Shown in pieces: positions 25,854 to 35,072 of a stretch of 64,000 nt of DNA. The stretch is from the NCBI RefSeq assembly GCF_000483485.1, contig NZ_KI519609.1, positions 355,026 to 419,025 of the forward strand, in the 5' to 3' direction. This stretch comes from Thiomicrorhabdus chilensis DSM 12352 (GTDB taxonomy: Bacteria; Pseudomonadota; Gammaproteobacteria; Thiomicrospirales; Thiomicrospiraceae). The notes beneath the pieces are model-generated. The model saw only the letters and a list, made by a program, of their open reading frames with translations, did no database searches and was not told where the DNA came from. Within the stretch, counting starts at the first letter, position 1, and each line of letters opens with the position of its first letter. A program made the position numbers and the translations under genes.

Positions 25854-27974
25854 TTATTGACTGTATTTTTCGATCAGCGCCTGTTGAGCGCTGAACGGCA
25901 CCGATCCTTCCGGGGTGCGCTGCACATAACTGCCGTCGGCTTGCAGAATCCAGGCATTGCAGTTGTCTTCCAGATAAATGGCCAGGCCTTCCGTGTACAC
26001 TTGCTGGAAGCAGTCTGGATCCAGAATCGGAAAACAGGTTTCCACTCGAGACAAGAGGTTGCGTCCCATCCAGTCGGCGCTTGAGCAGTAGAGTTCGGGA
26101 TGTGCCGGACTGTTCTCAAAGTAATAAATGCGGTGGTGCTCCAGAAAACGACCGACAATGCTGGTGACGGTAATATTCTCAGACAATCCCGGCAGGCCTG
26201 GTCGCAAACTGCACATGCCGCGCACGATGAGGTCGATTTTGACACCGGCCTGAGACGCTTCGTATAGGGCGTCGATGATGCCTTTTTCCTGCAGGCCGTT
26301 CATTTTGGCGATGATGCGTGCGGATTTGCCTTGAGAGGCGTGTTCCGCTTCACGGCGGATGCGTTCGATCATGCCGGTTTGCAAAGTGAAGGGTGACTGG
26401 AGCAAGACTTCAAGTCCCTTACTTTCCCCCAGGCTGGTGAGCTGTTGGAAGATCTTTGAGGCATCGCGACCAATCTTAGGGTTGGCGGTGAACAGGCCGA
26501 AATCGGTATAGAAGCGGGTGGTGATGTGATGGTAATTGCCTGTGCCCAAATGTGTGTAGTGGCGAAGTTTGTCGCCTTCCCGGCGCACGATCAGAATCAT
26601 CTTGGCGTGGGTTTTGTATCCGACCACGCCATACACCACATGCACCCCGGCATCTTGCAGGCGGGTTGCCTGAATGATGTTGGTGTCTTCGTCAAAACGG
26701 GCTCGCAGCTCGATTACCGCAGTGACTTCCTTGCCGTTGCGGGCGGCTTTTTCCAAGGCGTCGATAATTGCGGAGTCCTCACCAGTGCGGTACAGAGTCA
26801 TGCGAATCGCCAGCACGTCCGGGTCGGAAGCGGCCTGTTTCAAGAAATCGATGACCGGCGTGAAAGCATCATACGGATGGTGTAATAGCAGGTCTTTGCG
26901 ATGGATGCGTTCAAACAGGGTTTCAGGTTCCTTTTTGCGATGGAACAGACGGAACGACTTGTTGGGTTTTTGCTGGTTCAGCTGTTTTGGAGAGTAAGGG
27001 GTGAACAGCAGATCGGGACGGCCCACCATATCCGGAACCGCATTGAGCCGGTGCAGGTTGACCGGTCCGTTAACCTGGTAGAGATCTTCTTCGTCAAGCT
27101 GGAATTGATCGAGCAGGTAGTCCACCATATGGCGCGGACAGTTGTCGGCCACCTCTAGGCGGATCGCCCCACCATACTGGCGTCCGGAAAGTTCCCCCTT
27201 GAGGGCGCGCATGATGTCTTCCACTTCCTCTTCGTCAATGAATAGGTTGGTGTTGCGGGTCACCCGGAACTGGTAACAACCGGTTACGGTCATGCCCGGA
27301 AACAGGGTGGCCACGTTGGCGTGCAGTACCGAGGACAGGAATACAAAATCGTTTTCGCCGTCGGTGGCTTCGCTTGGCAGTTTGATCAGGCGCGGCAATG
27401 AGCGTGGAACCTGGACAATCGCCAAGCCGTTGGAGCGCCCAAATGCATCCTTGCCTTCCAAAGAGACGATGAAGTTCAAACTCTTATTGAGCACCTTGGG
27501 AAACGGGTGGGAGGGGTCGAGTCCCATCGGGCTCAATACCGGGTGCAGGGAGTCGATGAAATAGTTTCGGATCCACTCTTTGTGCTGTTCGGTCCAATGA
27601 TTACGACGTAGAAAACGGATGTTCTCTTTTTCAAGTTCGGGAATCAGTACGTTGTTGAGGGTGTGATATTGGTCTTCGACGACTTCGTGCGCCACATCGT
27701 TCAGCATGTGCACGGCCTCCTGCGGCACCATGCCGTCTGGATTGGTGCGCGCCGCCGGATCGTTTTCCAGTTCATGCAGGCTGGCAAGGCGAACCTCGAA
27801 AAATTCATCCATATTCGTGCAGGAAATGCATAAGAACTTGAGCCTTTCCAATAACGGGATATCCGGGTTTTTGGCCTGAGCCAGAACGCGGCGGTTGAAC
27901 TCTAGCAGGCTGCGTTCGCGGTTGATGTATTTTGGGTAGGTTTCAAGAGAGGATGCCGTCTCATCGATGTGCAT
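25854..27974 (-). CDS. ppk1: Polyphosphate kinase 1
   Basis: Ppk1 polymerises the gamma-phosphate of ATP into polyphosphate. All four domains are present in 706 residues: N (INRERSLLEFNRRVLAQA), H, C1 and C2. The first catalytic His lies in VVGYKTHAKMILIVRREGDKLRHYTHLGTGNYH (split over two motifs), and the second in GRFLEHHRIYYFENS. A CAGGCCTG copy lies inside it (26193-26200). No regulatory site was identified. Confidence 0.96.
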   Translation of the reverse strand: MHIDETASSLETYPKYINRERSLLEFNRRVLAQAKNPDIPLLERLKFLCISCTNMDEFFEVRLASLHELENDPAARTNPDGMVPQEAVHMLNDVAHEVVEDQYHTLNNVLIPELEKENIRFLRRNHWTEQHKEWIRNYFIDSLHPVLSPMGLDPSHPFPKVLNKSLNFIVSLEGKDAFGRSNGLAIVQVPRSLPRLIKLPSEATDGENDFVFLSSVLHANVATLFPGMTVTGCYQFRVTRNTNLFIDEEEVEDIMRALKGELSGRQYGGAIRLEVADNCPRHMVDYLLDQFQLDEEDLYQVNGPVNLHRLNAVPDMVGRPDLLFTPYSPKQLNQQKPNKSFRLFHRKKEPETLFERIHRKDLLLHHPYDAFTPVIDFLKQAASDPDVLAIRMTLYRTGEDSAIIDALEKAARNGKEVTAVIELRARFDEDTNIIQATRLQDAGVHVVYGVVGYKTHAKMILIVRREGDKLRHYTHLGTGNYHHITTRFYTDFGLFTANPKIGRDASKIFQQLTSLGESKGLEVLLQSPFTLQTGMIERIRREAEHASQGKSARIIAKMNGLQEKGIIDALYEASQAGVKIDLIVRGMCSLRPGLPGLSENITVTSIVGRFLEHHRIYYFENSPAHPELYCSSADWMGRNLLSRVETCFPILDPDCFQQVYTEGLAIYLEDNCNAWILQADGSYVQRTPEGSVPFSAQQALIEKYSQ

Positions 27975-28002
27975 GGTTGCGCCTTTTAATCTTATTTGTT
28001 TC

Positions 28003-28172
28003 TGAGCGAGAGCTTTGCACGAGATAGATACACGAGTAAAAAATGGCTAAAATTCGTCTGATTTTTGTTGAAAAACTTGCTAATAGCTAGCTATTAGCTG
28101 CGTTTTCCGCCTCAATCAGTCAAATTTTCTCTCATTTTTCCTTCGCGTCTTACTCGTGCAAAGCTCTCTGAG
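28003..28172. repeat. Long imperfect palindromic element (~170 bp)
   Basis: The outer arms are AGAGCTTTGCACGAG (starting near 28010) and its complement CTCGTGCAAAGCTCT (28153-28167). The centre is the perfect 20-base palindrome GCTAATAGCTAGCTATTAGC (28079-28098). Between them further blocks match in inverted order (AAAAATGG..AAAATT..CTGATT..GAAAA on the left, their complements on the right). The whole could fold as one hairpin with arms of about 84 bases. It sits between the ppk1 start and the yidD stop. No coding sequence is inside. Confidence 0.7.
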
Positions 28173-28263
28173 CAATCTGCCGATTTTTTCAAAAAAATAA
28201 TGGAATTTTTCATTTTAGCCTATTTTGCATACAAAACATGACAGCTGCATGAATTTTGTTACC

Positions 28264-28593
28264 TCATTTTGAGTCACGCTGGTTCTCTGGGCCGGCTTTG
28301 TCCTGCGAGGATGCGTCCTCTTCAGGGGATGTTTTGGGAGGTTCGCTCGGGTGGTGTTTAGCATGGCAGCCACATTCCGGTACTGGATCGACCCCCCCTG
28401 GGTTGGCGGGGTGACAGCGCCCGATGCGTTTGATGGCCAGCCAGCTTCCGCAGAGCACGCCGTGTTGTTTGATGGCCTCGATCGTATAGTTTGAACAGGA
28501 TGGGTAAAACCGGCATCTTGGCCCAAGTAACGGGCTGATAAACAGTTGGTAAAAGCGTACGATGCCGATTAAAAGCCACTTGATGGGGTTCAT
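28264..28593 (-). CDS. yidD: Membrane protein insertion efficiency factor YidD
   Basis: YidD helps YidC insert inner-membrane proteins. The conserved core is complete: [35 protein letters not shown] and [15 protein letters not shown], with the three characteristic Cys. The frame opens at 28677, but the ATG at 28593 ([11 protein letters not shown]) is the usual start. The product is about 109 residues because of an extended hydrophilic tail with extra Cys/His (CGCHAKHH). It is not next to rnpA/rpmH/yidC as is common. Confidence 0.92.
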   Translation of the reverse strand: MNPIKWLLIGIVRFYQLFISPLLGPRCRFYPSCSNYTIEAIKQHGVLCGSWLAIKRIGRCHPANPGGVDPVPECGCHAKHHPSEPPKTSPEEDASSQDKAGPENQRDSK

Positions 28594-28765
28594 CTTCAGT
28601 CTTGTCTTTGAGTTATAGAGTCTGTCTATTCTACTGGCAGGATAACCTGGTAACAAAGCGATTTGAAAAAGCGCCATATTTTCAGGCCTTTCAGGATAAA
28701 ATACACGTAAAGTTCAGCACGATATAAACGGTTTTGATGTCCACCAGTAAAAAGGAAAAATTGTC

Positions 28766-30109
28766 ATGAACGCAGCGTTAAACAGCATTCTTATTACTCA
28801 GGCCACGATTGTGAATGAAGGCAAGTCTTGGGTGGGGGATGTTTTGATCCGCAATGGCCGAATTGCCGAAATCGCCGAGCACATTGCGCAGCCAGCCGAT
28901 CAGGTGATTGATGCTTCTGGATTGACACTGCTGCCGGGGTTCATCGATGATCAGGTGCATTTTCGTGATCCGGGCTTGACTTCCAAGGGTGACATTTCCA
29001 CCGAATCGAAAGCGGCTTTGGCAGGCGGCACGACCACCTTTATGGATATGCCTAATGTCAAACCCACGACCACCACAATCGAAAACTTGGAAGCCAAATA
29101 TCAGATCGGTGCGCAAAAGTCATGGACCAACTATTCGTTTTATTTTGGTGCCACCAATGACAACCTTGATGAGCTGAAACAGGTGGATCCGAGCAAGGTC
29201 TGCGGGGTGAAGATTTTTATGGGCGCTTCAACCGGCAACATGTTGGTAGATCGCGAGCAGGCATTGCGCGACATTTTCACTCACAGTCCGACGTTGATCA
29301 CCACCCACTGTGAAGACACGCCGATGATTCAGGCTCAGGAGGCTAAGTACCGTGAGCAGTACGGTGAGGATGTTCCGATGCAGGCGCACCCGGATATCCG
29401 TTGTCGTGAAGCCTGCTACAAGTCTTCTTCTTTTGCCGTTCAGTTGGCGAAAGAGACCGGTGCGGATTTGCATATTCTGCACTTGACCACCGCTGAAGAG
29501 ATGGCGTTGTTTGACCCCGGCCCGGTTGAAGGCAAAAAAATCACCGCTGAGGCCTGTGTGCATCACTTGTGTTTCAGTGACGAAGACTATGCCCAGAAAG
29601 GGACTTTTATCAAATGTAATCCGGCCATCAAGTCGGTGTCGGATCGAGAGGCGATTCGTCAGGCCGTACGCGATGGCCGCATCGACATCATCGCCACCGA
29701 TCATGCGCCGCATACCGAGGCGGAAAAACACAATAAATATTTCACCGCTCCAGCTGGTCTACCGCAGGTTCAGCAGTCTTTGTCGGCACTGTTGGACATG
29801 GTGCATGATGGTGTGTTTGATTTGCATACGGTAGTGCAGAAAATCGCGCACAATGTGGCCATACGCTATCAAATAGAAGACCGCGGTTACATTCGTGAGG
29901 GTTATTGGGCGGATTTGGTTCTGGTGGATATGAACAAGCCGCACACTGATGATAAGGCGCATAACCTGTACAAGTGTCAATGGTCACCTTGGGAAGGACA
30001 CACTTTTAAATCAAGTGTGGTGAGCACCATTGTTTCCGGTGAGTTGAAATACCATCAAGGCGAGTTTGCCGAATTCACTCCGGGACAGCGCCTGCTGTTT
30101 AATCGTTAA
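28766..30109 (+). CDS. pyrC: Dihydroorotase (amidohydrolase type)
   Basis: Dihydroorotase of 447 residues, cyclising carbamoyl-aspartate in pyrimidine synthesis. It starts with GFIDDQVHFRDPGLTSKGD (the DDQVHF variant of the HxH metal motif found in one dihydroorotase subclass). It has AGGTTTFMDMPN, the metal-bridging lysine region VKIFMGAS, HCEDTPM, HILHLTT and IATDHAPHT. AAAGGA precedes the start. It is closer to the long COG0044 class than to E. coli PyrC. Confidence 0.9.
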   Translation: MNAALNSILITQATIVNEGKSWVGDVLIRNGRIAEIAEHIAQPADQVIDASGLTLLPGFIDDQVHFRDPGLTSKGDISTESKAALAGGTTTFMDMPNVKPTTTTIENLEAKYQIGAQKSWTNYSFYFGATNDNLDELKQVDPSKVCGVKIFMGASTGNMLVDREQALRDIFTHSPTLITTHCEDTPMIQAQEAKYREQYGEDVPMQAHPDIRCREACYKSSSFAVQLAKETGADLHILHLTTAEEMALFDPGPVEGKKITAEACVHHLCFSDEDYAQKGTFIKCNPAIKSVSDREAIRQAVRDGRIDIIATDHAPHTEAEKHNKYFTAPAGLPQVQQSLSALLDMVHDGVFDLHTVVQKIAHNVAIRYQIEDRGYIREGYWADLVLVDMNKPHTDDKAHNLYKCQWSPWEGHTFKSSVVSTIVSGELKYHQGEFAEFTPGQRLLFNR

Positions 30110-30206
30110 AACATAGGCTTTATAAAGTTATGGTTTTTCTTGAATGTGTTTTCAAAACATCGTACAGTTCAAGGGCATAGCGCATGATAATCAAGGTGAA
30201 AAAAGT

Positions 30207-31418
30207 ATGAGTAGGTCCGAGGTTTTTATTGGTCGGCAACCGGTTTTAAGCAGCGACATGAGCTTGTTCGCCTATGAGCTTTGGTTTCATCAGGGGCTCA
30301 ATCCAAATGGGCATTCGGTGCCGGCCACTGAAGTTTTGATTGATAAAATTCAAAATGATATCGGTTTCCAGGCGATTGTCGGCAGCCACCCTTCGATCTT
30401 GAAATTGCCTAAAAGTCTGCTTAAGCCAGAGAGCATTCCCCAGTTTGAATCCGATCACAGGGTGATTCTGGAGCTTGAGACCGATGTGCTGAATGATGCC
30501 GAAACCCTCAAGAATCTCAAGGCTTTAAAACTCAAGGGTTATCATTTTTTACTGGACGATTGCAAAGCCGATACCGCCAGTGAAAAGCTTTCCACGATTA
30601 CCGAGTATGCCAAAATACGAGTCAATCGTTTTTCCGATTCCGAGATAGAGTTGCGGAAGCTGGTAGAGCGTCTGCAAAAACAGGGCATCAAGGTGATTGC
30701 CGACATGGTGCAGAATGAAGATCAGTACCATCACCTCAAACAGTTTGGTTTTGACTACTTTTTGGGTTATTTTTTCACCAATCCCACCATTGTCAACGGA
30801 CACAAGCTTTCAGGAAACAAACTCAATTTATTGCAGTTGATGGCGAAGGTAAACGCCCCGCATTCCGATTTTGACGAGTTGACCGACATTCTGTCTCAGG
30901 ATGTCGGGTTGAGCCATAAGTTGTTGATGGCGATCAACCATCCCGCAAATGATGTTCCGGTCAGGGTCGAGAAGATATCTGACGGACTCAAGTATATGGG
31001 GCTCAAGCGTCTCAAGTTTTGGGTCAATCTGTTGATGTTGTCCAATATGGAGGATGTGCCGCAAGAGCTGTTGACCACCTCACTTTTGAATGCGAAGTTC
31101 TGTGAGTTGATGGCGCTACAGTCTGGCCATGAACATGAAAAAGACAGTTATTTCTTGGTTGGCTTGCTGTTCAATTTGGACGCTTATTTCAAAATCCCGA
31201 TGAACGAGGTGGCCATGTCGCTGCCTTTGACGCCGGAACTTAAAGAAGCCTTGACTCAGCGAACGGGTCCTATGGGGCAGGTGCTGAACATCCTGAGTGT
31301 GATGCAGAATCAGACTCAGGATGCCGAAATTCTGGAGTTTGAGGGATTGAAAATCGATCGAATCAGCACCAATTTTATTTCCGCTTCGGCTTGGGCTCAA
31401 GAGGCTCTGATGGCCTAA
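30207..31418 (+). CDS. EAL-HDOD (YuxH-type) signalling protein, degenerate EAL
   Basis: A 403-residue protein. The N-terminal EAL-like domain (residues 1-195) starts EVFIGRQPVLSSDMSLFAYELWFHQG and has LLDDCKAD where active phosphodiesterases have DDFGTG-like residues, and AKIRVNRF in place of K-I-D, so cyclic di-GMP hydrolysis is unlikely. A C-terminal HDOD domain follows (LTDILSQDVGLSHKLLMAINHP). Such proteins act as signalling scaffolds. The ATG at 30207 with AAGGTGAAAA is chosen over the upstream frame start at 30144. Confidence 0.82.
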   Translation: MSRSEVFIGRQPVLSSDMSLFAYELWFHQGLNPNGHSVPATEVLIDKIQNDIGFQAIVGSHPSILKLPKSLLKPESIPQFESDHRVILELETDVLNDAETLKNLKALKLKGYHFLLDDCKADTASEKLSTITEYAKIRVNRFSDSEIELRKLVERLQKQGIKVIADMVQNEDQYHHLKQFGFDYFLGYFFTNPTIVNGHKLSGNKLNLLQLMAKVNAPHSDFDELTDILSQDVGLSHKLLMAINHPANDVPVRVEKISDGLKYMGLKRLKFWVNLLMLSNMEDVPQELLTTSLLNAKFCELMALQSGHEHEKDSYFLVGLLFNLDAYFKIPMNEVAMSLPLTPELKEALTQRTGPMGQVLNILSVMQNQTQDAEILEFEGLKIDRISTNFISASAWAQEALMA

Positions 31419-31477
31419 GCGTAACCCTTGTCCGTAAACTCGGTCAGGCGGTTATGGTGTCACCCTTTCAGCCATGC

Positions 31478-31500
31478 TTATCCCGGATGTGCCGGGATAA
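31478..31500. other. Hairpin without T-tract
   Basis: TTATCCCGG and CCGGGATAA form a nine-base stem with a five-base loop between the EAL-HDOD gene and the aldehyde dehydrogenase gene. It may be a weak terminator or part of the leader. Confidence 0.4.
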
Positions 31501-31537
31501 AGCGTCATACAGAATTAATACGTTTTAGGAGTAAAAG

Positions 31538-32908
31538 ATGGCCATGCAGTCCATTAATCCCGCCACAGGCGAATTATTAGCGACTTTTGATACTTGGGAT
31601 AACGAGACTTTGCAGGAGGTGGTGACCCAAGCCGGTTACCACTTTCCGGACTGGTCGAAACTGACGCCGATTGAGGATCGTTGCGCCTTGATGCGACGGG
31701 TGGCGAATGTATTGCGGGATGACAGTGACCTTTTGGCCGAATTGATCACTCTGGAAATGGGTAAAACCTACGCCGAAGCCGAAGCCGAGATAGAAAAATC
31801 GGCTTGGGTGTGTGAATTTTATGCCGATCATGGCCCGGCTTTTCTGGCGGATGAAACCATCGAGACAGACGCCAGCAAGAGTTATGTGGCTTATCTTCCT
31901 TTGGGGGCGGTTCTGGCGGTCATGCCGTGGAACTATCCTTTCTGGCAGGTATTCCGTTTTGCAGCTCCGGCTTTGATTGCCGGTAATGTTGCATTGCTCA
32001 AGCACGCCTCCAATGTGCCGCAATGTGCCTTGGCGATTGAGGAAGTTTTCCGCAAAGCCGGCTTTCCGGACTATACCTTTACCACCTTGATGATTCCCTC
32101 CTCTCAAGTTGAGCAGGTGATTCGCCACCCGGCGGTGCGTGCCGTGAGTTTAACCGGCAGTGAACCTGCCGGACGTAAAGTAGCGAGTATCGCCGGCTCC
32201 GAATTGAAAAAGGCGGTGTTGGAACTGGGTGGTTCCGATGCCTTTATCGTATTGGACAACGCCAATATGAGCGCCGCTATTGAGGGAGCTATGAAAGGCC
32301 GTTTCATCAATATGGGGCAAAGCTGCATTGCCGCCAAACGTTTCATTGTCGACCAGTTTCTGGCGGAAGACTTTATTGAACGTTTCAAACAAGCGATCGA
32401 AAGCCATTTTGTGGCCGGCGACCCAATGGATGAGAAAACCACCTTGGCTCCTATGGCACGTCAGGATTTGTTGGATGAACTGCATGACCAGGTGATGCGT
32501 TCGGTGGAAATGGGCGCGAAGATTGTCACCGGCGGTTACCAGTTGGATCGCCCCGGCAGTTTTTACGCGCCCACCATTCTCACCAATGTGACCAGTAACA
32601 TGCCCGCGTACAGCGAAGAGCTATTTGGGCCGGTGGCTGTGGTGTTGAAAGCTTCTGAACCGGCCCATGCGCTGGGCATCGCCAACTCGGTCGATTTCGG
32701 TTTGGGCGGATCCATCTGGAGTGATGATTTGGCCACCGCAGAAACCATGGCGCGTGGCATGGAATCCGGCGCCACCTATGTTAACAGCACCACTTTTTCT
32801 GATCCGCGCATGCCGTTCGGGGGCGTCAAAAACTCCGGTTACGGGCGTGAACTATCGGTTCACGGTATCCGTGAGTTCACGAACATCAAATCTATTTGGA
32901 TTAAGTGA
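31538..32908 (+). CDS. NAD(P)-dependent aldehyde dehydrogenase, succinate-semialdehyde type
   Basis: A 456-residue aldehyde dehydrogenase of the short GabD/Sad group. Catalytic residues are visible: PWNYPFWQ (catalytic Asn), LTGSEPAGRKV (coenzyme loop), ELGGSDAFIV (Glu) and GQSCIAAKRFIV (nucleophile Cys), with PFGGVKNSGYGRELS at the C-terminus. It is similar to the DoeC-like enzyme at 58.2 kb. The substrate is inferred from the family only. AGGAG precedes the start. The EI24-domain gene follows after eight bases, so they form an operon. Confidence 0.88.
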   Translation: MAMQSINPATGELLATFDTWDNETLQEVVTQAGYHFPDWSKLTPIEDRCALMRRVANVLRDDSDLLAELITLEMGKTYAEAEAEIEKSAWVCEFYADHGPAFLADETIETDASKSYVAYLPLGAVLAVMPWNYPFWQVFRFAAPALIAGNVALLKHASNVPQCALAIEEVFRKAGFPDYTFTTLMIPSSQVEQVIRHPAVRAVSLTGSEPAGRKVASIAGSELKKAVLELGGSDAFIVLDNANMSAAIEGAMKGRFINMGQSCIAAKRFIVDQFLAEDFIERFKQAIESHFVAGDPMDEKTTLAPMARQDLLDELHDQVMRSVEMGAKIVTGGYQLDRPGSFYAPTILTNVTSNMPAYSEELFGPVAVVLKASEPAHALGIANSVDFGLGGSIWSDDLATAETMARGMESGATYVNSTTFSDPRMPFGGVKNSGYGRELSVHGIREFTNIKSIWIK

Positions 32909-32915
32909 GACATCT

Positions 32916-33683
32916 ATGATTGACCTCTTCTGGAAAACCCTAGCGGACTTGAAAGAGCCGGCCATTTTGTGGCGTCTGTTCATTCCGTTCGGTGCCGCGA
33001 TTATCCTGGTGTCGGTGATGGGCTATGGATTGTTTGGCGTGTTTTTGATGAGCGATTTCATTACAAACAATCCGATGGTTCAGGAGTTCAACGGTTGGCA
33101 GCAGCAAGCCGAGCAGACGATTGGCGCCATTCCGTTTATCGGGGCGGCGTTGTTGTGGTTAATCGGCGTGGTGGTCGCGGTGATTGCTGGTATTCTCGGC
33201 ATTTTGCTGGGCAGTTATCTGATTTTATTGTTTGCCATGATCATCACAGGATTCATGACCGACAGCCTGGTTAAGGCGGTGCACGACAAACATTACCCGC
33301 ACACCCGTTATCAAGGTCATGGAACGATTTCCGGCATGCTTTGGAAAATGCTGAAATTCGGTTTGCTGATGTTGTTGCTGTTTTTGGTCACCATCCCCAT
33401 GCTGTTTATTCCGCTGGTCAATATAGTATGGTTTTGGTTGCTCGGTTTCCTGTTTTTCCGTTATACCGTGGTGTTGGATGTGGGGCAGGTGATCTTGCCG
33501 GAATCGATGTTCAATGAAGTCAAAGCCTTGAGTAACTGGACGCCAACCCTGACGTTGGGCGGTTTTTTCGCGCTCAGCCTGCTGCCGGTGTTAAGCCTGT
33601 TTGCTCCGGTGTTGGCGGTCATCGCGTTGGCGCATTATTATTTTGATGTGCTTTCCACCATGCCAAAACAGCAGGAAGTTTGA
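32916..33683 (+). CDS. EI24-domain membrane protein (CysZ-like)
   Basis: A 255-residue protein with four to six membrane helices and the EI24/CysZ family look: a long N-terminal amphipathic region, LLWLIGVVVAVIAGILGILLGSYLILLFAMIITGFMTDSLVKAVHD split into helices, and a C-terminal NWTPTLTLGGFFALSLLP. E. coli CysZ mediates sulfate uptake, but most EI24 proteins are uncharacterised, so sulfate transport is only a possibility. The frame runs back into the upstream dehydrogenase to 32667; the ATG at 32916 is the real start. Confidence 0.8.
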   Translation: MIDLFWKTLADLKEPAILWRLFIPFGAAIILVSVMGYGLFGVFLMSDFITNNPMVQEFNGWQQQAEQTIGAIPFIGAALLWLIGVVVAVIAGILGILLGSYLILLFAMIITGFMTDSLVKAVHDKHYPHTRYQGHGTISGMLWKMLKFGLLMLLLFLVTIPMLFIPLVNIVWFWLLGFLFFRYTVVLDVGQVILPESMFNEVKALSNWTPTLTLGGFFALSLLPVLSLFAPVLAVIALAHYYFDVLSTMPKQQEV

Positions 33684-33720
33684 AGAACGAAATTGCATTC
33701 GTTTTTTCTGCTTATCAAAT

Positions 33721-33751
33721 AAAAAAAGCGGCCACAAAGGCCGCTTTTTTT
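33721..33751. terminator. Bidirectional terminator between EI24 and helicase genes
   Basis: A stem of about nine bases, AAAGCGGCC with GGCCGCTTT, is flanked by an A-tract and a T-tract between convergent genes. Confidence 0.85.
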
Positions 33752-33803
33752 GTTTTTGTAACCGGTATTGATAATGTATGTTTGCAAATCAAACCGTTTA
33801 CCG

Positions 33804-33828
33804 ACCAGGCCTGCTCATTTTGAAAAGT
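33804..33828. repeat. Intergenic CAGGCCTG element with T-tail
   Basis: The core lies at 33806-33813, preceded by AC and followed by CTCATTTTGAAAAG. The right flank matches the copies at 42865 and 47625. It lies just past the helicase stop. Confidence 0.6.
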
Positions 33829-33829
33829 C

Positions 33830-35053
33830 TTATTTTTTGGCTTTTTTCTTGGCGGCGCTTTTTTTACCGGGTTTCTTCTTTTTCTTGCTTTTGCTTTTCT
33901 CAACATCCTTGAGGGTGAAGCGGGCTTCCAAGCCTTTTATTTTGGCGACCGGCAGGCGCTGTTGCAGGTGGTATTCGATGCGCTGCAGGTGTTCGATGTC
34001 GTGGCGTTCTACCAGGTTGATCGCCAGCCCGACCTGCTGGGCGCGCCCGGTTCGGCCGATGCGGTGTATGTAGATGTCTCCACGGAATGGCATGTCGTAG
34101 TTGATGACATGGGTGACGTTAAGCAGATCGAGACCTCTTGCCGCGACATCCGTGGCCACCAATACTTTGATTTTGCCGCTTTTGAACTTCTGCATTTTTT
34201 CCAGGCGCACCGCCTGAATGAAATCGCCATGCAATACTTGTGCGGAAACATTGCGCGATTGCAGCCAGTCGGCCACTTCGAGCGCGCGTTCTTTTTTGTT
34301 GCAGAATACGATGGCGCTGTTGCAGCTGGCATCATTGAGGATGTTTTCCAGCAGTGCCTGCTTATGCGCTTTGTCGTTGGCCAGATAGACCAGCTGTTGG
34401 ATCTGTTCAGATTTTTGGTTGGGTGCTTCAATCTGGATGGTGACCGGGTCTTCCAGAATCTCTTCGGCAAATTTTCTCACGCCTGAACCGGCTAGGGTTG
34501 CGGAGAACAGGCCTGCCTGAAAATCGCCGGGAATGGCGTCGAGCAGGGCACGCACGTCTTTGCCTTGACCCATATCGAGCATGCGGTCGGCTTCGTCGAT
34601 GATGACCATTTCGATTTCAGAAAGATTGACGGCGCCTTCCGCCATCAGATGTGTCAGGCGCCCCGGTGTGGCGACCAGAATGTCGAATGGATCTTTCAGG
34701 TTTTTGATCTGTTTGTTCTGATCGAATCCGCCAGTGATGATCACCGATGAGAATTCGCATAGGCTGCCCAGCTGTTTGATGACCTTGTGAATCTGAAACG
34801 CCAGCTCCCGTGTCGGAGCCAATAACATCACCCGAGGGTGGCGTGGATGTTTGGGTTCGTCCAACAGGTATTGCAGCATTGGCAATACGAAAGCGGCGGT
34901 TTTGCCTGTGCCGGTGGCGGCGCCGGCAAGTACATCCTGACGCTCCAGCAGGGCGGGAATCGCCTCGGCTTGTATGGGCGTAGGCTTGTGGTAGGCTTGT
35001 TTCTCAATGGCGCTCAGGAGTGCGCCATCCAGGTCAAAATCTTCAAATGTCAT
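33830..35053 (-). CDS. DEAD-box RNA helicase (SrmB-like)
   Basis: ATP-dependent RNA helicase of 407 residues. It has the Q motif and PTPIQAEAIP, Walker A AATGTGKT, PTRELAFQ, TPGRL, VIIDEADRMLDMG, FSATL, FCNKKERA, VATDVAARGLDL and HRIGRTGR. The C-terminus is a lysine-rich tail (KSKSKKKKKPGKKSAAKKKAKK in two parts), which probably binds RNA. Its size suits an SrmB- or RhlE-like role in ribosome assembly. It lies 20 bases after ppnN in a probable operon. Confidence 0.92.
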   Translation of the reverse strand: MTFEDFDLDGALLSAIEKQAYHKPTPIQAEAIPALLERQDVLAGAATGTGKTAAFVLPMLQYLLDEPKHPRHPRVMLLAPTRELAFQIHKVIKQLGSLCEFSSVIITGGFDQNKQIKNLKDPFDILVATPGRLTHLMAEGAVNLSEIEMVIIDEADRMLDMGQGKDVRALLDAIPGDFQAGLFSATLAGSGVRKFAEEILEDPVTIQIEAPNQKSEQIQQLVYLANDKAHKQALLENILNDASCNSAIVFCNKKERALEVADWLQSRNVSAQVLHGDFIQAVRLEKMQKFKSGKIKVLVATDVAARGLDLLNVTHVINYDMPFRGDIYIHRIGRTGRAQQVGLAINLVERHDIEHLQRIEYHLQQRLPVAKIKGLEARFTLKDVEKSKSKKKKKPGKKSAAKKKAKK

Positions 35054-35072
35054 GCGAATCTCAAGTGTTGGG

